Shown: positions 13,601 to 23,975 of the stretch, piece after piece
Position numbering within the stretch: the first letter of the stretch is position 1
Layout: every line of letters begins with the position of its first letter
Assembly: GCF_029227915.1 (NCBI RefSeq)
Contig: NC_079881.1
Location: 11,507,501-11,571,500 of the forward strand
Direction: 5' to 3'
Source of the DNA: Hydractinia symbiolongicarpus
Taxonomy: Eukaryota > Cnidaria > Hydrozoa > Anthoathecata > Hydractiniidae
Length of the DNA: 64,000 bases
Translations under genes and position numbers: made by a program
Notes under the pieces: generated by a model
Told to the model about the DNA's origin: nothing
The model's input: only the letters and a program-made list of their open reading frames with translations
Databases searched by the model: none

Positions 13601-13806
13601 GGTGTAGTGACAGTAATGTTGACACTTCTGCAGAAGGTATATTGACTGAAGACGAAGTATCAGAAGACGACGAAGAGGAAGAACTAGATAAATTCGGAAA
13701 TACCATCCCTAAGTCAAAAAACAGGACCAGAAAGAACCCGGATAAACTTGAAAACACAGATTTTGACAAATTGACAGTGGAAGAAAAACCGTTTGACGTA
13801 ACGTAA
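4694..13806 (+). CDS. TSR3: 18S rRNA aminocarboxypropyltransferase TSR3, seven exons
   Basis: TSR3 transfers the 3-amino-3-carboxypropyl group of SAM to the hypermodified pseudouridine of 18S rRNA, a late cytoplasmic step of small-subunit maturation (family knowledge). Exons: 4694-4823, 5673-5710, 8427-8763, 9390-9459, 10427-10536, 11783-11858, 13527-13806 (TAA). Every junction has AG/GT borders and compatible phase, giving 346 residues. Seen: a basic Gly/Lys-rich N-terminus ([18 protein letters not shown]); the family block [19 protein letters not shown] spanning exons 2 and 3; [80 protein letters not shown]; then [13 protein letters not shown] and a GFNPNR motif corresponding to the FGNPNR segment of homologues. 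Exon 7 is a strongly acidic tail rich in D/E and S, as in other animal TSR3 proteins. AATAAA at 13967-13972 is a candidate poly(A) signal. Introns carry a Helitron (intron 1), a GPCR gene (intron 2) and repeats (intron 6). Confidence 0.93.
5098..5226 (+). mobile_element. Short non-autonomous Helitron-like element (intron 1 of TSR3)
   Basis: Starts with TCTATATTATAATACTCG immediately after an A, and ends with a hairpin (CCCGTGGATTTCCCACGGG) followed by a short spacer and CTAG, then T. TC start, 3' hairpin, CTRR end and insertion between A and T are the hallmarks of Helitrons. The body has the family words ACGTCTGTGCGTCTGTCACGC and AAAATGGCACC. 129 bp, no coding capacity. Related copies lie at 14418-14884, 27330-27857, 33499-33660 and possibly 56185-56234. 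Confidence 0.75.
6066..6911 (+). CDS. Class A (rhodopsin-type) G-protein-coupled receptor, intronless
   Basis: A single uninterrupted frame of 281 residues from the first in-frame ATG (6066); the frame is open back to 5994 but has no earlier ATG. Seven hydrophobic segments are visible. TM1 contains [18 protein letters not shown]2 has the LSLADFLFG signature with the conserved Asp; the end of TM3 has [11 protein letters not shown] (E/DRY motif plus the usual Pro in the second loop); TM4 has the conserved Trp (GATWGLGL); TM6 has [10 protein letters not shown]7 ends in [11 protein letters not shown] (NPxxY). A Cys at the top of TM3 (YICGN) is present. The N-terminus is very short, so a peptide or small-molecule ligand cannot be told. 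It lies wholly inside intron 2 of TSR3, same strand. No orthologue can be named from sequence alone; single-exon class A receptors are common in cnidarians. Confidence 0.85.
   Translation: MDGNTRSLCFIPFFFFIFLLNLVECYIILRKNVKVKLEFYLLSLSLADFLFGINWIVTIIANYYGAIELNYICGNITTYFLNMSIFLVVGIAFERYSAVTKPFTHNFRRFKSVYLTIGATWGLGLVHVAILMLLKAYSGINSRVFVNASTTAAATMILIICYTLMFLSYRKHCRKMKKTQVKLYSQRNLKMFRMSLMMILVVIVTYWPLIICSFFYSFFYSEIFSRLSATEELVVLNVANAMAFSAPLINPIIYFFHKESFLKTFKFVKLNVCCRVKKISC
12641..12815 (-). repeat. Interspersed repeat, copy 1 (partner at 27905-28079)
   Basis: In intron 6 of TSR3. Reverse-complement similarity to 27905-28079: both share blocks such as TCAGCCTCAACAATTCCTCT / AGAGGAATTGTTGAGGCTGA, the words AGACTATATATCC / GAATATGTAGTCT and AAGGTTATTTTCAG / CTGAAAATAACCTT, and a GGTGGCA end. 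Non-coding; class unknown. A shorter related end (TTACTGCCACCTT) occurs near 13433-13446. Confidence 0.6.
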
Positions 13807-14417
13807 TCGTAAATTTTTGAAAGTAGAAAAGTATTTATATTTCATGTAAAAACGTCAAAATTTTGAACTTGATTTGTTTTTCAATCAGATAAAGTGGTAT
13901 ACAGACACAAATGACCAAAATGATCAAAGAACAAAAAAGTTAAAACAAAGAATTCAGAAAGAAGCAAATAAAAGACGTTATTTTAACATTTAAATTGAAA
14001 AACATTTTTGCTTGGTGGAAGTAAATATTCCAAAACAATGGCGCTTTACGCAGAATACACGAAACAGACTTTTCTCTTTGTTCCACATTCCTCTTGTAAG
14101 TATCCAAAGTCGTGAATAAATCCACTGGAATTGCTTGTCAAAAAACACAGAAATTCCCCCGTTGTTATTCGCAGCTAGCATCTTCAGTTTATGGTAATTA
14201 AAATAAATCGAATTTGCTATTTCGCGTGTTCGAAGTGCTACCTTTTTCTCGCGAGCAGGAAAACAGAATAGGTATTATGTAAACAGTGTAAATATCCACA
14301 ATTTTTCCAATATTTCGTATTTTTACACGAAAGTTGACCATAAAAAGGGGAAAAACAAGGAATTAGTATTATAAATAGTTTTTAAGACATCTCTTTGTTC
14401 TTATGCTATTCAAACCA
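13807..14417 (+). other. TSR3 3' UTR and intergenic DNA
   Basis: Follows the TSR3 stop codon. AATAAA at 13967-13972 probably ends the transcript. The remainder up to the Helitron run at 14418 holds only short accidental frames on the minus strand; I see no gene in it. Confidence 0.4.
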
Positions 14418-14589
14418 TCTCTATAATAATAGCCGTCGTCTGTCTGTCTCTGCGCGGCCCCCCCGCTCAGTTAGAAAATGATGTTACAGAAACACGAATA
14501 TCAAATGCGATATATTTTTGTCCACTTTGTTGCCACCGGTAAGTTTAAAGGACGGGCGAACCCGTGGATTTTTCCACAGGCAACGCCTA
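14418..14589 (+). mobile_element. Helitron-like element, first of three in tandem
   Basis: Starts TCTCTATAATAATAGCCGTC after an A; ends with the imperfect hairpin CCCGTGGATTTTTCCACAGG, then a short CTA-ending tail at 14589. Internally it matches the inverted copy at 33499-33660 (TCTGCGCGGCCCCCC; ATATCAAATGCGATATAT). No coding capacity. Confidence 0.65.
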
Positions 14590-14768
14590 TCTCTTTAATA
14601 ATGGCCGTCGTCTGTCTGTGTGCCGGCGAAAGCTGCTTCCCGTAACGGAAACACGAAATTTTTAAAATGCGCACTAATACCTAATGTGATATATTTCTAT
14701 TCACTGTTGCAACGGGTTAATTTAAAGGACAGGCGATCCCGTGGATTTTTCCACGGGCTAACGACTAG
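14590..14768 (+). mobile_element. Helitron-like element, second of three in tandem
   Basis: Starts TCTCTTTAATAATGGCCGTC directly at the end of the preceding element. Ends in the hairpin CCCGTGGATTTTTCCACGGG followed by CTAACGACTAG (14758-14768). Non-coding. Confidence 0.65.
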
Positions 14769-14884
14769 TCTATATTATAATACCCGTATACGTCTGTCCG
14801 TCTGTCACGCAAAATGGTAGCTTAGCTTCGCAAGTATAAAAAGGACGAGCGAACCCGTGGATTTTTCCACAGGCTAAAGACTAA
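14769..14884 (+). mobile_element. Helitron-like element, third of three in tandem
   Basis: Starts TCTATATTATAATACCCG directly after the CTAG of the second element; shares ACGTCTGTCCGTCTGTCACG and AAAATGGTAGCTTAGCT with the copies at 27330 and 27481; ends in a hairpin and CTAA. Non-coding. Confidence 0.65.
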
Positions 14885-16318
14885 TTATAGTTTAATAACA
14901 GTTGTGAGATGTAGGCCTGGTGAGCAAGTCGGATCAAAAACCCGGTTGGCTTGACGTCTAAAATTTGTCAGCAAAAAGGAAGTGTAAAAAAAACTACAAA
15001 TTTTTCAGATAAATTTATACTATTTATCGATAAAGAGCTGGACAAAAGTTAAACCAAGAATACAGCAGGAGTAAAACGTTGTCCCAGATAGAAGCATTTA
15101 AGAAATGTAAAAAGAACTACTTCAAAGGCTGTTTTCCACTGCAAGAACGGAAGAGTTTCAATAAATTTCGCGAGAATTTGTTTTCGCGAATAGCTAATTT
15201 TTGTTACATAATTTCCATGCATAGTGTTTTTCCACACAGTTTTTAATGCGAATACCAAATTCATAATCATACTGTTCATTATTCTTATTTCTTCATTGAT
15301 CTAAACAATGTCTTACCTGCAAAGCCCAACCTTATAAAGCATATCTTTATAAAGAAAAAGTAAGTTTACGACTATCAAATTTTGTCCCAATTAGATTTAT
15401 CAGAAGAAAGTAAGATAGTATGACGTCACCAACTAATGAATCTTCACTTTTTATAACTAGTACAGTTTCAGCGAAAGAAAAAATTATGATATCTATATTA
15501 TGATATTTGCTGGAGCTAATTTAAAAACTTTATTAGCGATGCTAGAAAGATGGTTGCCAGGTGATGCTTCATATCTAGGCTAACGATTGGTTAATATAAC
15601 AAACCTGCAAAATCAAAATTTAGTGAATTTACACAGTGATTTTATTATCCCCAAATTTTGCTAAAACTAGGTTCTAAAAAAATTAGTTTCGAGAATGTCT
15701 GAATTGACAAAAAATTCTCGCCAAAATTAAAATTCTTCGCCGTCCGCCATTAGTAAGAAAAAAATGATGTTGCCCTGATTAAAAAAAGCAACAAATTTTT
15801 ATGTTTCTTCTTTAAAACAAGTTTTCGTCACCCGCAAAATAAGTTTCTGCTAAAGTTATTTTTGGTCTCTGCTAACTTTAGTATTTTTTGTCATTCACGA
15901 AATTAAATTCTGCCAAATTTACTTTCCACCAAGTTTTCTTCCTGCAGAAATCTTTTTCCTTCAGTTATTTTATTTTGGCCTTGTTAATGAAATGAGGTAG
16001 CTATCAAGCTAAATAGCACCTAGTAAAAGCTAGTACTTAAGCATAACTTTATACGCCTGTTTCCTGCCTTGTCTATTTTAATTAAATTAAATCCAGCAAA
16101 AGTTCAACGCAGCAAGTGAGTTCACGTTAAACGGCCGAGTTTAATGTTTTTAAAAACATGTCTAATTCAATTCTTCATTCTTTCGCTTTTAACATTCCCG
16201 TCGTAATGAACGAAAATTTGAGAAACAAATGTGGTAAAATTTTGTTTCTACAGTATTTTAAGCGTAAAAGAAAAAGTCATAAATTGCGACTAAAGTCTTA
16301 CGATATCTGGAAGTACAG
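14885..16318. other. Intergenic, no gene seen
   Basis: AT-rich. The short minus-strand frame near 15049-15279 has no recognisable domain. Around 15600-15960 there are many loose variants of AAATTC/TTCGCC/TTTCTGC words, suggesting an old decayed repeat, but I could not define its ends. Confidence 0.3.
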
Positions 16319-17444
16319 TTGAGAAACCAACAGCATCAAATTATGATTTTTCAGGCTCTCGTCAAACATTGCATAAATAGTTATCATAAACTGATAAATA
16401 GCGAAACAAGAACACGTATACGTTCTTGCAGGAAATTTATACGGAATGAAGGTTGGTGGAACGCGGTAAATATTTCATATAACGATGAAAGGTTCAAACA
16501 AACATTCAGAGTTTCCAGACAATCATTTAACTATATACTGGAGAAAATCCGGCCGGCAGTAACCAAGCAAGACACTGAGACGGGCTTGATTTCAGCTGAA
16601 GAACGGTTGGCTATAACATTGTATAAACTCGGAAGAGGCGACTAAAACAATACCGTAGGGGAAATGACTGGATATGCAGAATCGACCATCAGTTGCATAA
16701 CTAAAGAAGTATGCCAGGAAATCGTTGAAGTTTTGTGGCAAGATAATGTCACAGCCATGTTTCTGAAAAACAAAGGGGAATTTCGGCAAGCATTAATTGA
16801 CATGGAAGCGAAATGGCAGTTTCAATTTGCGTTTTCTGCGATAGATAGGTCACATTTACCCATAAAATGCCCTCCGGGTGGTCTAGAAGCCATGAAACAG
16901 TATCATAATTTCAAGAACTTTTACTCAGTTATCTTAATGGCATTGGTTGATGCCAAATATCGTTTAATATGGGCTGCATTAGGCGCACCAGGAAACACTC
17001 ATGACTCCACTTAATTCCAATCAACCCGTTTGGGAGAAGACATAACTGGAGTAAAAGTATTACCAGACAAATTTCAAATAGTAGGTGATGTTCCCTCCGA
17101 TGATGCTTGGCAATGGGGCATTCCCATTGAGATCTTGGATGTGCAAGCCATATGGTGACGCTGTGTTAGCAGAGAAAAAGCGTTACTTTAATTACCGTCT
17201 TAGCCGAGCACGAATGTTGTCTGAAGGTGCCTTTGGTAAGTTGAAAAGTAGATTCAGAATTTTACACAGAAAATGCGAAAGTTCGAAGAATTCCGTAAAG
17301 GCCATTGGATTAGATGCTGTTGTACTACATAATATCTGCATTAACAGAGGAGATATTCTCCCGCGTGGCATGGATTTAACAGTCGATCCAGCAACGAACA
17401 AAAGTAGCGAAGGGAAGGTTTTACGGCTAATGAATTCCACTTGA
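16319..17444 (+). pseudogene. Broken PIF/Harbinger transposase (HARBI1-like, DDE_Tnp_4)
   Basis: Three adjacent frames together give a Harbinger-type transposase. The first (16319-16644) has the N-terminal part (RFKQTFRVSRQSFNYILEKI, EERLAITLYKLGRGD) and ends in TAA. The second, same frame (16664-17014), has the HTH-like STISCITKEV, the first catalytic Asp in AIDRSHLPIKCP (16844) and FYSVILMALVDAKYRLIW, and ends in TAA. The second Asp (GDVPSDDAW, 17087) follows in that frame, then the frame shifts and 17088-17444 carries NYRLSRARMLSEGAFGKLKS with the third acidic residue (Glu, 17223), RFRIL and DAVVLHNICIN. Two in-frame stops and one frameshift show the copy is dead. Terminal repeats were not found. 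Harbinger elements normally also encode a Myb-like partner; none is visible nearby. Confidence 0.85.
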
Positions 17445-19188
17445 CATTTTCTCTTGGTGTTATGTTGTACAAAAACTTTACCATATCTCATATAAAAGCG
17501 ATCCTAAAACGCGATAGGTGCAAAGTTATCCCTAAGAATTTTTTCATCCTCTTCATCAAGCTCTGTCCAGTAGTACAAACTCCTTTTTAACAGTAACTTT
17601 TGGATACTTCTGTACATAAGAGAGAGTACATGAAGTGATTTTTACTTACTCCCATGCGATTTATCCTTTATAGGTAATTAACTCTTCAAAACCATTAAAG
17701 AGTTTTTATCTTTAAAGGTGACCTAATACCTTCTTTTATGACTTGACTATAACAGGAACTGTGTTAAGTATTCTGGGTTTAAAAAAATCTTTATTCCGTT
17801 ATGGTCTAAAAATACATATTACTCGTGTTGTATTAATAAATAAATTTTACATCTTTCAAGTTGGGTTACCACACGAGGATAAGGAATTGATTATTTCATA
17901 ATTACTTATAAACTGACCGAATTTGGTTCGATGTGGCGCAGTTGCCATGGAAATACGTTCATTCACATGCTTGCACAATGAATAAAATTGTTGACTCATC
18001 TTATTAAGTAATCTTACTATAAAATTGGTGGAACGCCCTGGCAACAAGGTTGGCCTCCAGTCAACACACTATTGATATCTCAGCGTATCGAGTCACTATC
18101 AAATGGGTAAGATAACGGATATCTCATATCTTTGATGATACAAATACGTAGTTGCAACGCCCTATTTTTGCCTTGCTTCACCATGTAAATTAGCTGTGGC
18201 GACAAGACACTCCCAGATTTGTCATTAAGTCAACAATTCCTAAATGTAACTAAGTATGGTTAACCATAAGTTTGGATTTAACTTAAATAAATAAAACCAT
18301 TTACTGTTCATAAAAATTTTATTTCATAAATTATATTGACATATAAATAGTTATGTATAAAAATAAATAAATATTATAAATAATTACGAATAAAAGAATT
18401 ATTTTTTTAAACGAAAGAACTAGTGAAGAACTTTGCTGAAAAGCAAAATGATTTTCTTTTACATGTGGAAACGAAAATGTGAAACTTTGGATTTATAGAT
18501 AATTTATTAGAACCAACATCGTACGAATCCAACAGAGAACATCCCTTCGAACGAGATCATAAAATTTTAGTGAAATTGAGAAATTACCCGTGTTTTTATC
18601 AGCAAAACAAATTCCGTATTCTATAAAATATTTAAATAAATATATAAGGAGGGATATATATTTGTATGTAGTAACACATTTCTCAGCCAGCTGAACACAC
18701 ATTTTCTTAAAGAAGCAATCGAGTTGCTGATAGCTTAAGATTCGTGTAAAACCGAATCAATTTCTAAGCGATCGGCCAACACTGAGCAACTGAACATGCG
18801 GAATAATTGACATAACAATTTTTGAAAAATTGAAAATTCTATTTTCTAGATAATAACCTAATGATGCAGAGAAGCAAAAAAGTATTTAGAAAAAGATATC
18901 TTTTATTGTTACGTATCGAAACGAAATTATGACGAACGAGCATTGAACGAATCAAGAAATCACGTCATCACTTCAAACGAGATTATTTCATTTCGTTGCA
19001 ATTGAGTAAAATACTAATGTTCTACAACATTTAAATATATACATGTAGATATACATTTATGTTTATAATTAGAAACTTCCCATTTGCGCTTTTCTAGATT
19101 CTAGATATTTCTAGTTTAATGATTCTAAATTATCCACTTTTTAAATTTGTATTTCTTTCACTAAACAACCAGCATGATCTGTCAACAG
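17445..19188. other. Intergenic; end of the UBAN-gene duplication
   Basis: No gene recognised. From about 18341 rightward the sequence matches the 3' flank of the second UBAN gene copy (43548 onward), beginning in AAATAAATATTATAAATAAT. An approximately 440-bp piece (about 18425-18865) is present here and missing from the other copy. Before 18341 the two flanks are unrelated, so the duplication breakpoint lies there. Confidence 0.55.
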
Positions 19189-22100
19189 TTACAAGGAAAA
19201 CCTATTTTCGTTTTTCTTATCTAAATCCACTTGTTGTTTATGTTCTTGATTCAAGGGAAATTCACCATCTCTGACGACATTACCACTTCCGTAGAACGAT
19301 AAAGGTATATGTATATTTGGTGGTGAATAAGTTCTTGGTGGTGAATACGGACGGGGTGGCGAATAATGGCGTGGTGGTACATAATGGCCGGGTGGTGATT
19401 GCGGACGTGATTGCGAGTGAGCGATGATGTCCTAAAAAAATCGCAATATTATGAGTTAGTTAATTTAAGCAAAGTTTCTTCACAGCAAGAAAAATCCAGT
19501 ATAGTTATACTGCTGATTAAACCAGAAGAATCAAGCATATTTTACCTCGCTTCTAAGAGTATCTATTGATTCTTGACTCGACGAATGTCTTGCAGTAAGC
19601 GGGGAGGCCGGAGAGAAGGGTAAGGTGGAAGTTGATAATCGACGAAGTTCTTTTATGATGTGTTCTTTCTCCGAGCTGACTCGACGATAATTTTCTTTCA
19701 TTGTGTTATTTTTCACAGTCAAGCTATCGATAATACCGTAGGCTTTCTGAAGTTCAAGTTTCAATTTGTTTTGCTCTTCAGTTAACTTCTTCTTATCTTC
19801 TTTTTCAGCCGTATAATCTTCTTTGTATATGATCAACTAAAAGCAATACATTTAAATAATGTTACGCAAGATGACATACGTGTGTAAACTTTGACGTTAA
19901 CAAGTGCTGATTCAGCATTCTTACCTGTTGCTTTAATGCCTCGATGTCATCGAATGTGTATGTACTATTTTCCGTTGAGAAAGCCATTCTTGCGTCGGGC
20001 TGTTGTTCTTCCACTTTTTGTATATTCCGAATAAGCTCTTCGTTTTCTTGTCTGGTCAACCTAAGCTGGCTTTCAGCTTTCCACAGTCGGGCTTTTACTT
20101 TGTTAAACTCTTGTGAAAGTCGAGTGTAATCTTTTTGCCAGACGTGATTTACCTTTATAACCTGTTAATAATAATAGAAAATCTAACTAATTGTCGCTAT
20201 ATAGCTACAATAAAAACAAAACTTTGGTTTCGCACAAAAAAAATAGAAAAGGAAAGTCATTAAATGGTACAGTATGACACCATAAAAGGAAATTTCTGAG
20301 AAAGTTTTAACAACAAACGCATTAAAGCGTCTGAAGCTAAAAAATAAAATTTCCAAGAATATTTCTTCTGCACGCACCTCTGTTAAAGTAGTGGCAGCTT
20401 CACAGTTACATTTTGATTTCCCTTCGTCCATACTTTCCCGCGTGGATGAATTTGACTTAATTTCTCGAAATACTTCTTCTTTCTCTTCGAGTGTTTGCTC
20501 CTGAATAAGAAAAAAATCAGTAATTTACAAAACAAAAATGTTTCTTCATTGAATCCCCGTTCTCTTGAATGAACGACATGCCAAATGATGTTTAATATAT
20601 AATGATCTTAAATCTATACGTCACAACTATATCATTTTTTTATAAGTAATGCTGCTAGTCAATATTTATGGGTTAGCCATATTTGTTGACATTAGCGAAA
20701 CGTACTCCTCCCCTGTTTTAATTATTCGTTCTCCATCTTCGGAGATAATATTGCACCTTACATTGTGCTTTGTTTATGCGAAAAAATCTTTATATTTAGA
20801 AACGAAATATTCATGATAACGAAGTTGGAGGCGTATAAATAAAAGTTTTAAAAAGCCTACTTTGTTTAAAATATGTTATTGTGAAATCGATCCAGCAAGG
20901 AAATACAATTTAAAAACACAACGGTATGAACTTTTGCATAATTTATCGAGAGAAACTCGATAGCCTGCAGCGCGGAATAAAATCGAAACCGTTAAGTCAA
21001 ACAGAAAGTTCCTCTTCATTTTTTTATTATTCAAAATTTATAAATAATTGATAGGAGAAAGTAAAAAAGCACGTGCTTGCGATTATATGGCATTCATTCT
21101 CTTGTGTGATTAAAAGTCTCAAAAGTAAACTTTTGTATTGAATAAGAAAGAATCGCAAATATTGGTTAATTAGAGTACATTCTAACTCGTGGTGTGTACA
21201 TTGAAAAGAAAAATATACTCTTTTGCTTGTTTTTGTTTATAGTCCCTTGACATTCAAAGGTTAATCAAGTGCAGCGGTATATATTACACATTTTTATTTA
21301 CTGTAAGCAAAATTTTTAATGGCCACATTGGCCACATTTTATATGTAGGAGACTTTAGGAGGTTTGAGGTCAAAATCTAGGGGAAAAAACTAGAAAATGT
21401 AGGAGATTTTGATCAAATGAAAGTTATGGATTTAATCAAGCCTCTCCAAACATACATACTAGATAATTTATTTTTTAAAATATGAAAATTAAAATTTGGG
21501 GGAAAAATGAACTACAATGATGTTTTAGGATAATATTGTTGGACTAAATTTTAGGCCATTTTTAAGATTATAGGAGGGTCCTATTTTTTTAGGCTATTCA
21601 GGAGATTTTATGAAGTATGGCTACTCTGATAAATTTAATCCTTATTCGTCAGTACAAACAAATTTTTTTTGCATTTACAATATTACTTAACACCAATTTG
21701 TACACTAGAACCCATTACACATTTTTTTTTTGTAAATAGGGTGAATGGACGATTTTTAGAGGGAACTAATTTATAAATATGTTGCACATAATTTATTGTA
21801 CTAAAAAAAATTATTTTCCAAATTGGACAAAGCATCGATTTTCTATATTATATTCTTAATGAGATAAGCTAAATTTTTGTTAGATGTTTTATATATATTA
21901 CTCAAGGAAATTTTTAGAGTGTATTAATAAGCTAAACATCAGGTTGATGTCTGTAGAAGGGGGTTTGTAACGTGACGCGAAGCCTTTATAAGGTGATGTG
22001 CTTGTTTGGTATATACATTTCAAACTGAGCTACTAATGGTATTACTTAATATTGAATCAATCATCATTATATTTCACTCTTAAATTTTTATCTAATGTTT

Positions 22101-23099
22101 AGGCCTAATGTTCCAATTTGAAACAACCCCTTAATAAGTTTAAAAATCTAAAAAATATTTAAAACATTGCCTATGACTTAAGTGTCTTTGTTGTAGATTT
22201 TGCCATATGCTCAGAGCTAGTATGTATTGAATATTTGTCAATATAATACAATTTTAGCTGAATAAATGAAAATAAGAATATATACCTCAACAGACTTTTT
22301 TGATGTATTACTTAGTTGACGAACAAGTTCCTTAATCGTGTTATTTGCCAACTCCTCAGCATTATTTCTTGAGCTAGATTCCAGTGCCTTAACACGATTT
22401 TGTAACTGTGCCATGTCTTTTTTTCTCTGCTCAAGTTCAGCCTAAAAAGAAAATTAGAGATTTACATATTCATAGATTGAAGACTATTAAAAGGACTTAA
22501 AAATTGGAATTAGTGATCATTGGCTAAGCCAGTGCTCACTTTGTGTCAGAAAAGTTCCAGGACAGATCACCACGTAACCATATTGTCTAGTTTGCATAAA
22601 TTTCATAGCAGGTGTCTGTAACTCGAACAGGAGCTTTCAACACTTTATGACTACACTTGTAGAACAATTGTAGTCCCTCCAGGAAAAACTAATAGCGTCT
22701 TCCCTAGAAATTAACAATCCTTACAGCTTATCCCAGAAACAAATTGTTCAATTAAAACTAGCTAATGTTTGACCAAAACATGCATCCGGTCAAAGATAGT
22801 GATAGTTAAAATATTGTGTCAGTTATCATCAGCAACACCAACAGCTTCAAACATCTGATGACTACAAATAAATAATAAATGGTACTAGTTACCTCTACTT
22901 TGCAAGCTTCTTGTGAACGAAGAAGAAGATGTCTTTTATCCTCCAGCAGCTTTATATTTGCCTGTCGATACTCTTTCAACTTTCTGACTAGCTCCTCTTT
23001 ACTCAGGTCATCAGTACTTGTTAGGCGACTACTTGAACTTGAAACTGTTCCGTACAGACTTTCTGGGTCTTCTGAGAAATTGATTAAGTTACTTGCCAT
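19189..23099 (-). CDS. UBAN-type coiled-coil protein (NEMO/ABIN/optineurin-like), copy A, six exons
   Basis: Minus-strand exons, all phase 0 with GT/AG borders: 23099-22893, 22441-22286, 20500-20378, 20161-19925, 19836-19546, 19431-19189 (TAA), giving 418 residues. The N-terminus is Ser-rich (SSSSRLTSTDDLSKEELVRK) followed by heptad coiled coil (ANIKLLEDKRHLLLRSQEA). Exon 2 adds 52 residues of coiled coil. Exon 3 is polar with a CNCEAATTLTE end; exon 4 has more coiled coil. Across exons 4/5 runs IEALKQQ-LIIYKEDYTAEK, which resembles the UBAN consensus (LKxQxxIYxxDFxxER) of NEMO, ABIN and optineurin, with the key Asp kept and Tyr in place of Phe. The C-terminus is Pro-rich with four SPP/VPP repeats (RHYSPPRPYSPPRTYSPP). 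Family knowledge: UBAN proteins bind linear ubiquitin chains in NF-kB signalling. No C-terminal zinc finger is present, so NEMO identity is unproven; an ABIN-type adaptor is an alternative. Confidence 0.8.
21090..22285. other. Part of intron 2 present only in copy A of the UBAN gene
   Basis: Sequence from about 21095 to 22880, including exon 2, is absent from the paralogue. Within it, 21340-21640 has repeat-like character (repeated TAGGAGACTTTAGGAGG/AGGAGATTTT words, ending in TATGGCTACTCTG), perhaps a decayed MITE. No terminal repeats or target duplication could be shown. Confidence 0.3.
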
Positions 23100-23522
23100 A
23101 GTAAACTTGTTGTAGCTAAAATAGAAATACAGCTATCTTGAGTGTTCTCTTCTCAAGTTACCCGTTCTACTGTTTTTGTTTAATAAGATTACATATCTGC
23201 CATTTTATAATGTTCAGAACATATAAATAAATTATAAGCAACGTCATAGCTTAGTTGCGCAAATCAATGGTTTCTAATGGCAACCAAGCATAAATAACGA
23301 AAATTCCAGATTCGTCCAAAATTATCTAGCGAGTTCGGCCGATTGCAACGACAAATTTAATATATGATAAAAGGAATTTTATGTGACGTGGGTAGTTGTA
23401 TTGCGAAACGAATAGATTGTAAAACCGTGTCAGAAGTATTGCAAGATCTTCAGCAAATTCAATAATAAAACTTTGACCGAGAAGTTTAAACAGTTATTTA
23501 GAGAGAAACCGAATTCCTAGGA
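23100..23522. promoter_or_regulatory. 5' flank of UBAN gene copy A, shared with copy B
   Basis: The 420 bases upstream of the start codon align with 46600-46930 upstream of copy B (shared words AGCTAAAATA, ACGACAAATTTAAT, GTTGTATTGCGAAACGAA, TTTGACCGAGAA), so the promoter was duplicated with the gene. A polypyrimidine/TATA pattern is not clear. Confidence 0.45.
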
Positions 23523-23941
23523 TGAAAAGAGCCTATCAACATCGTCCCCAGGGTTCCCACGTTGTATTTATTTGGTTTAGCCTTACTATTATCACGATTT
23601 CAAAGCTACTCTATTTAACATCAACGTTAACCTTAGTCTCCAGAAGGGGTTCATGCCTTTTTGACATGACGACGGAGGCGAAGAAAGCGCAAGCGGCTTT
23701 GACGTCAGGTCACACACCTGATATAATAAAAATAAATAAATAAGTAAATTTGTGATTAATACATAAATTAGAAATAAATGTAACCTCATAAATATAGAGG
23801 ATTGAGAGAATGAAGATAGTAGTAATTTAAGAAAACTATGCAGTAGAATTCTTAAATATTTATTTCAGTTTTTAACGAACTGCAGGGGAGATTCTTAATC
23901 AACAACAGCAACAACAACAGTAAACAATAACAACAGCGATC

Positions 23942-23975
<34 letters not shown>

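Noticed and set aside
13503-13769. Minus-strand Ser-rich open frame of 88 codons
   Set aside because: It is the complement of the acidic GAT/GAA-rich last exon of TSR3.
22879-23115. Plus-strand 78-codon frame
   Set aside because: Antisense of exon 1 of UBAN copy A.
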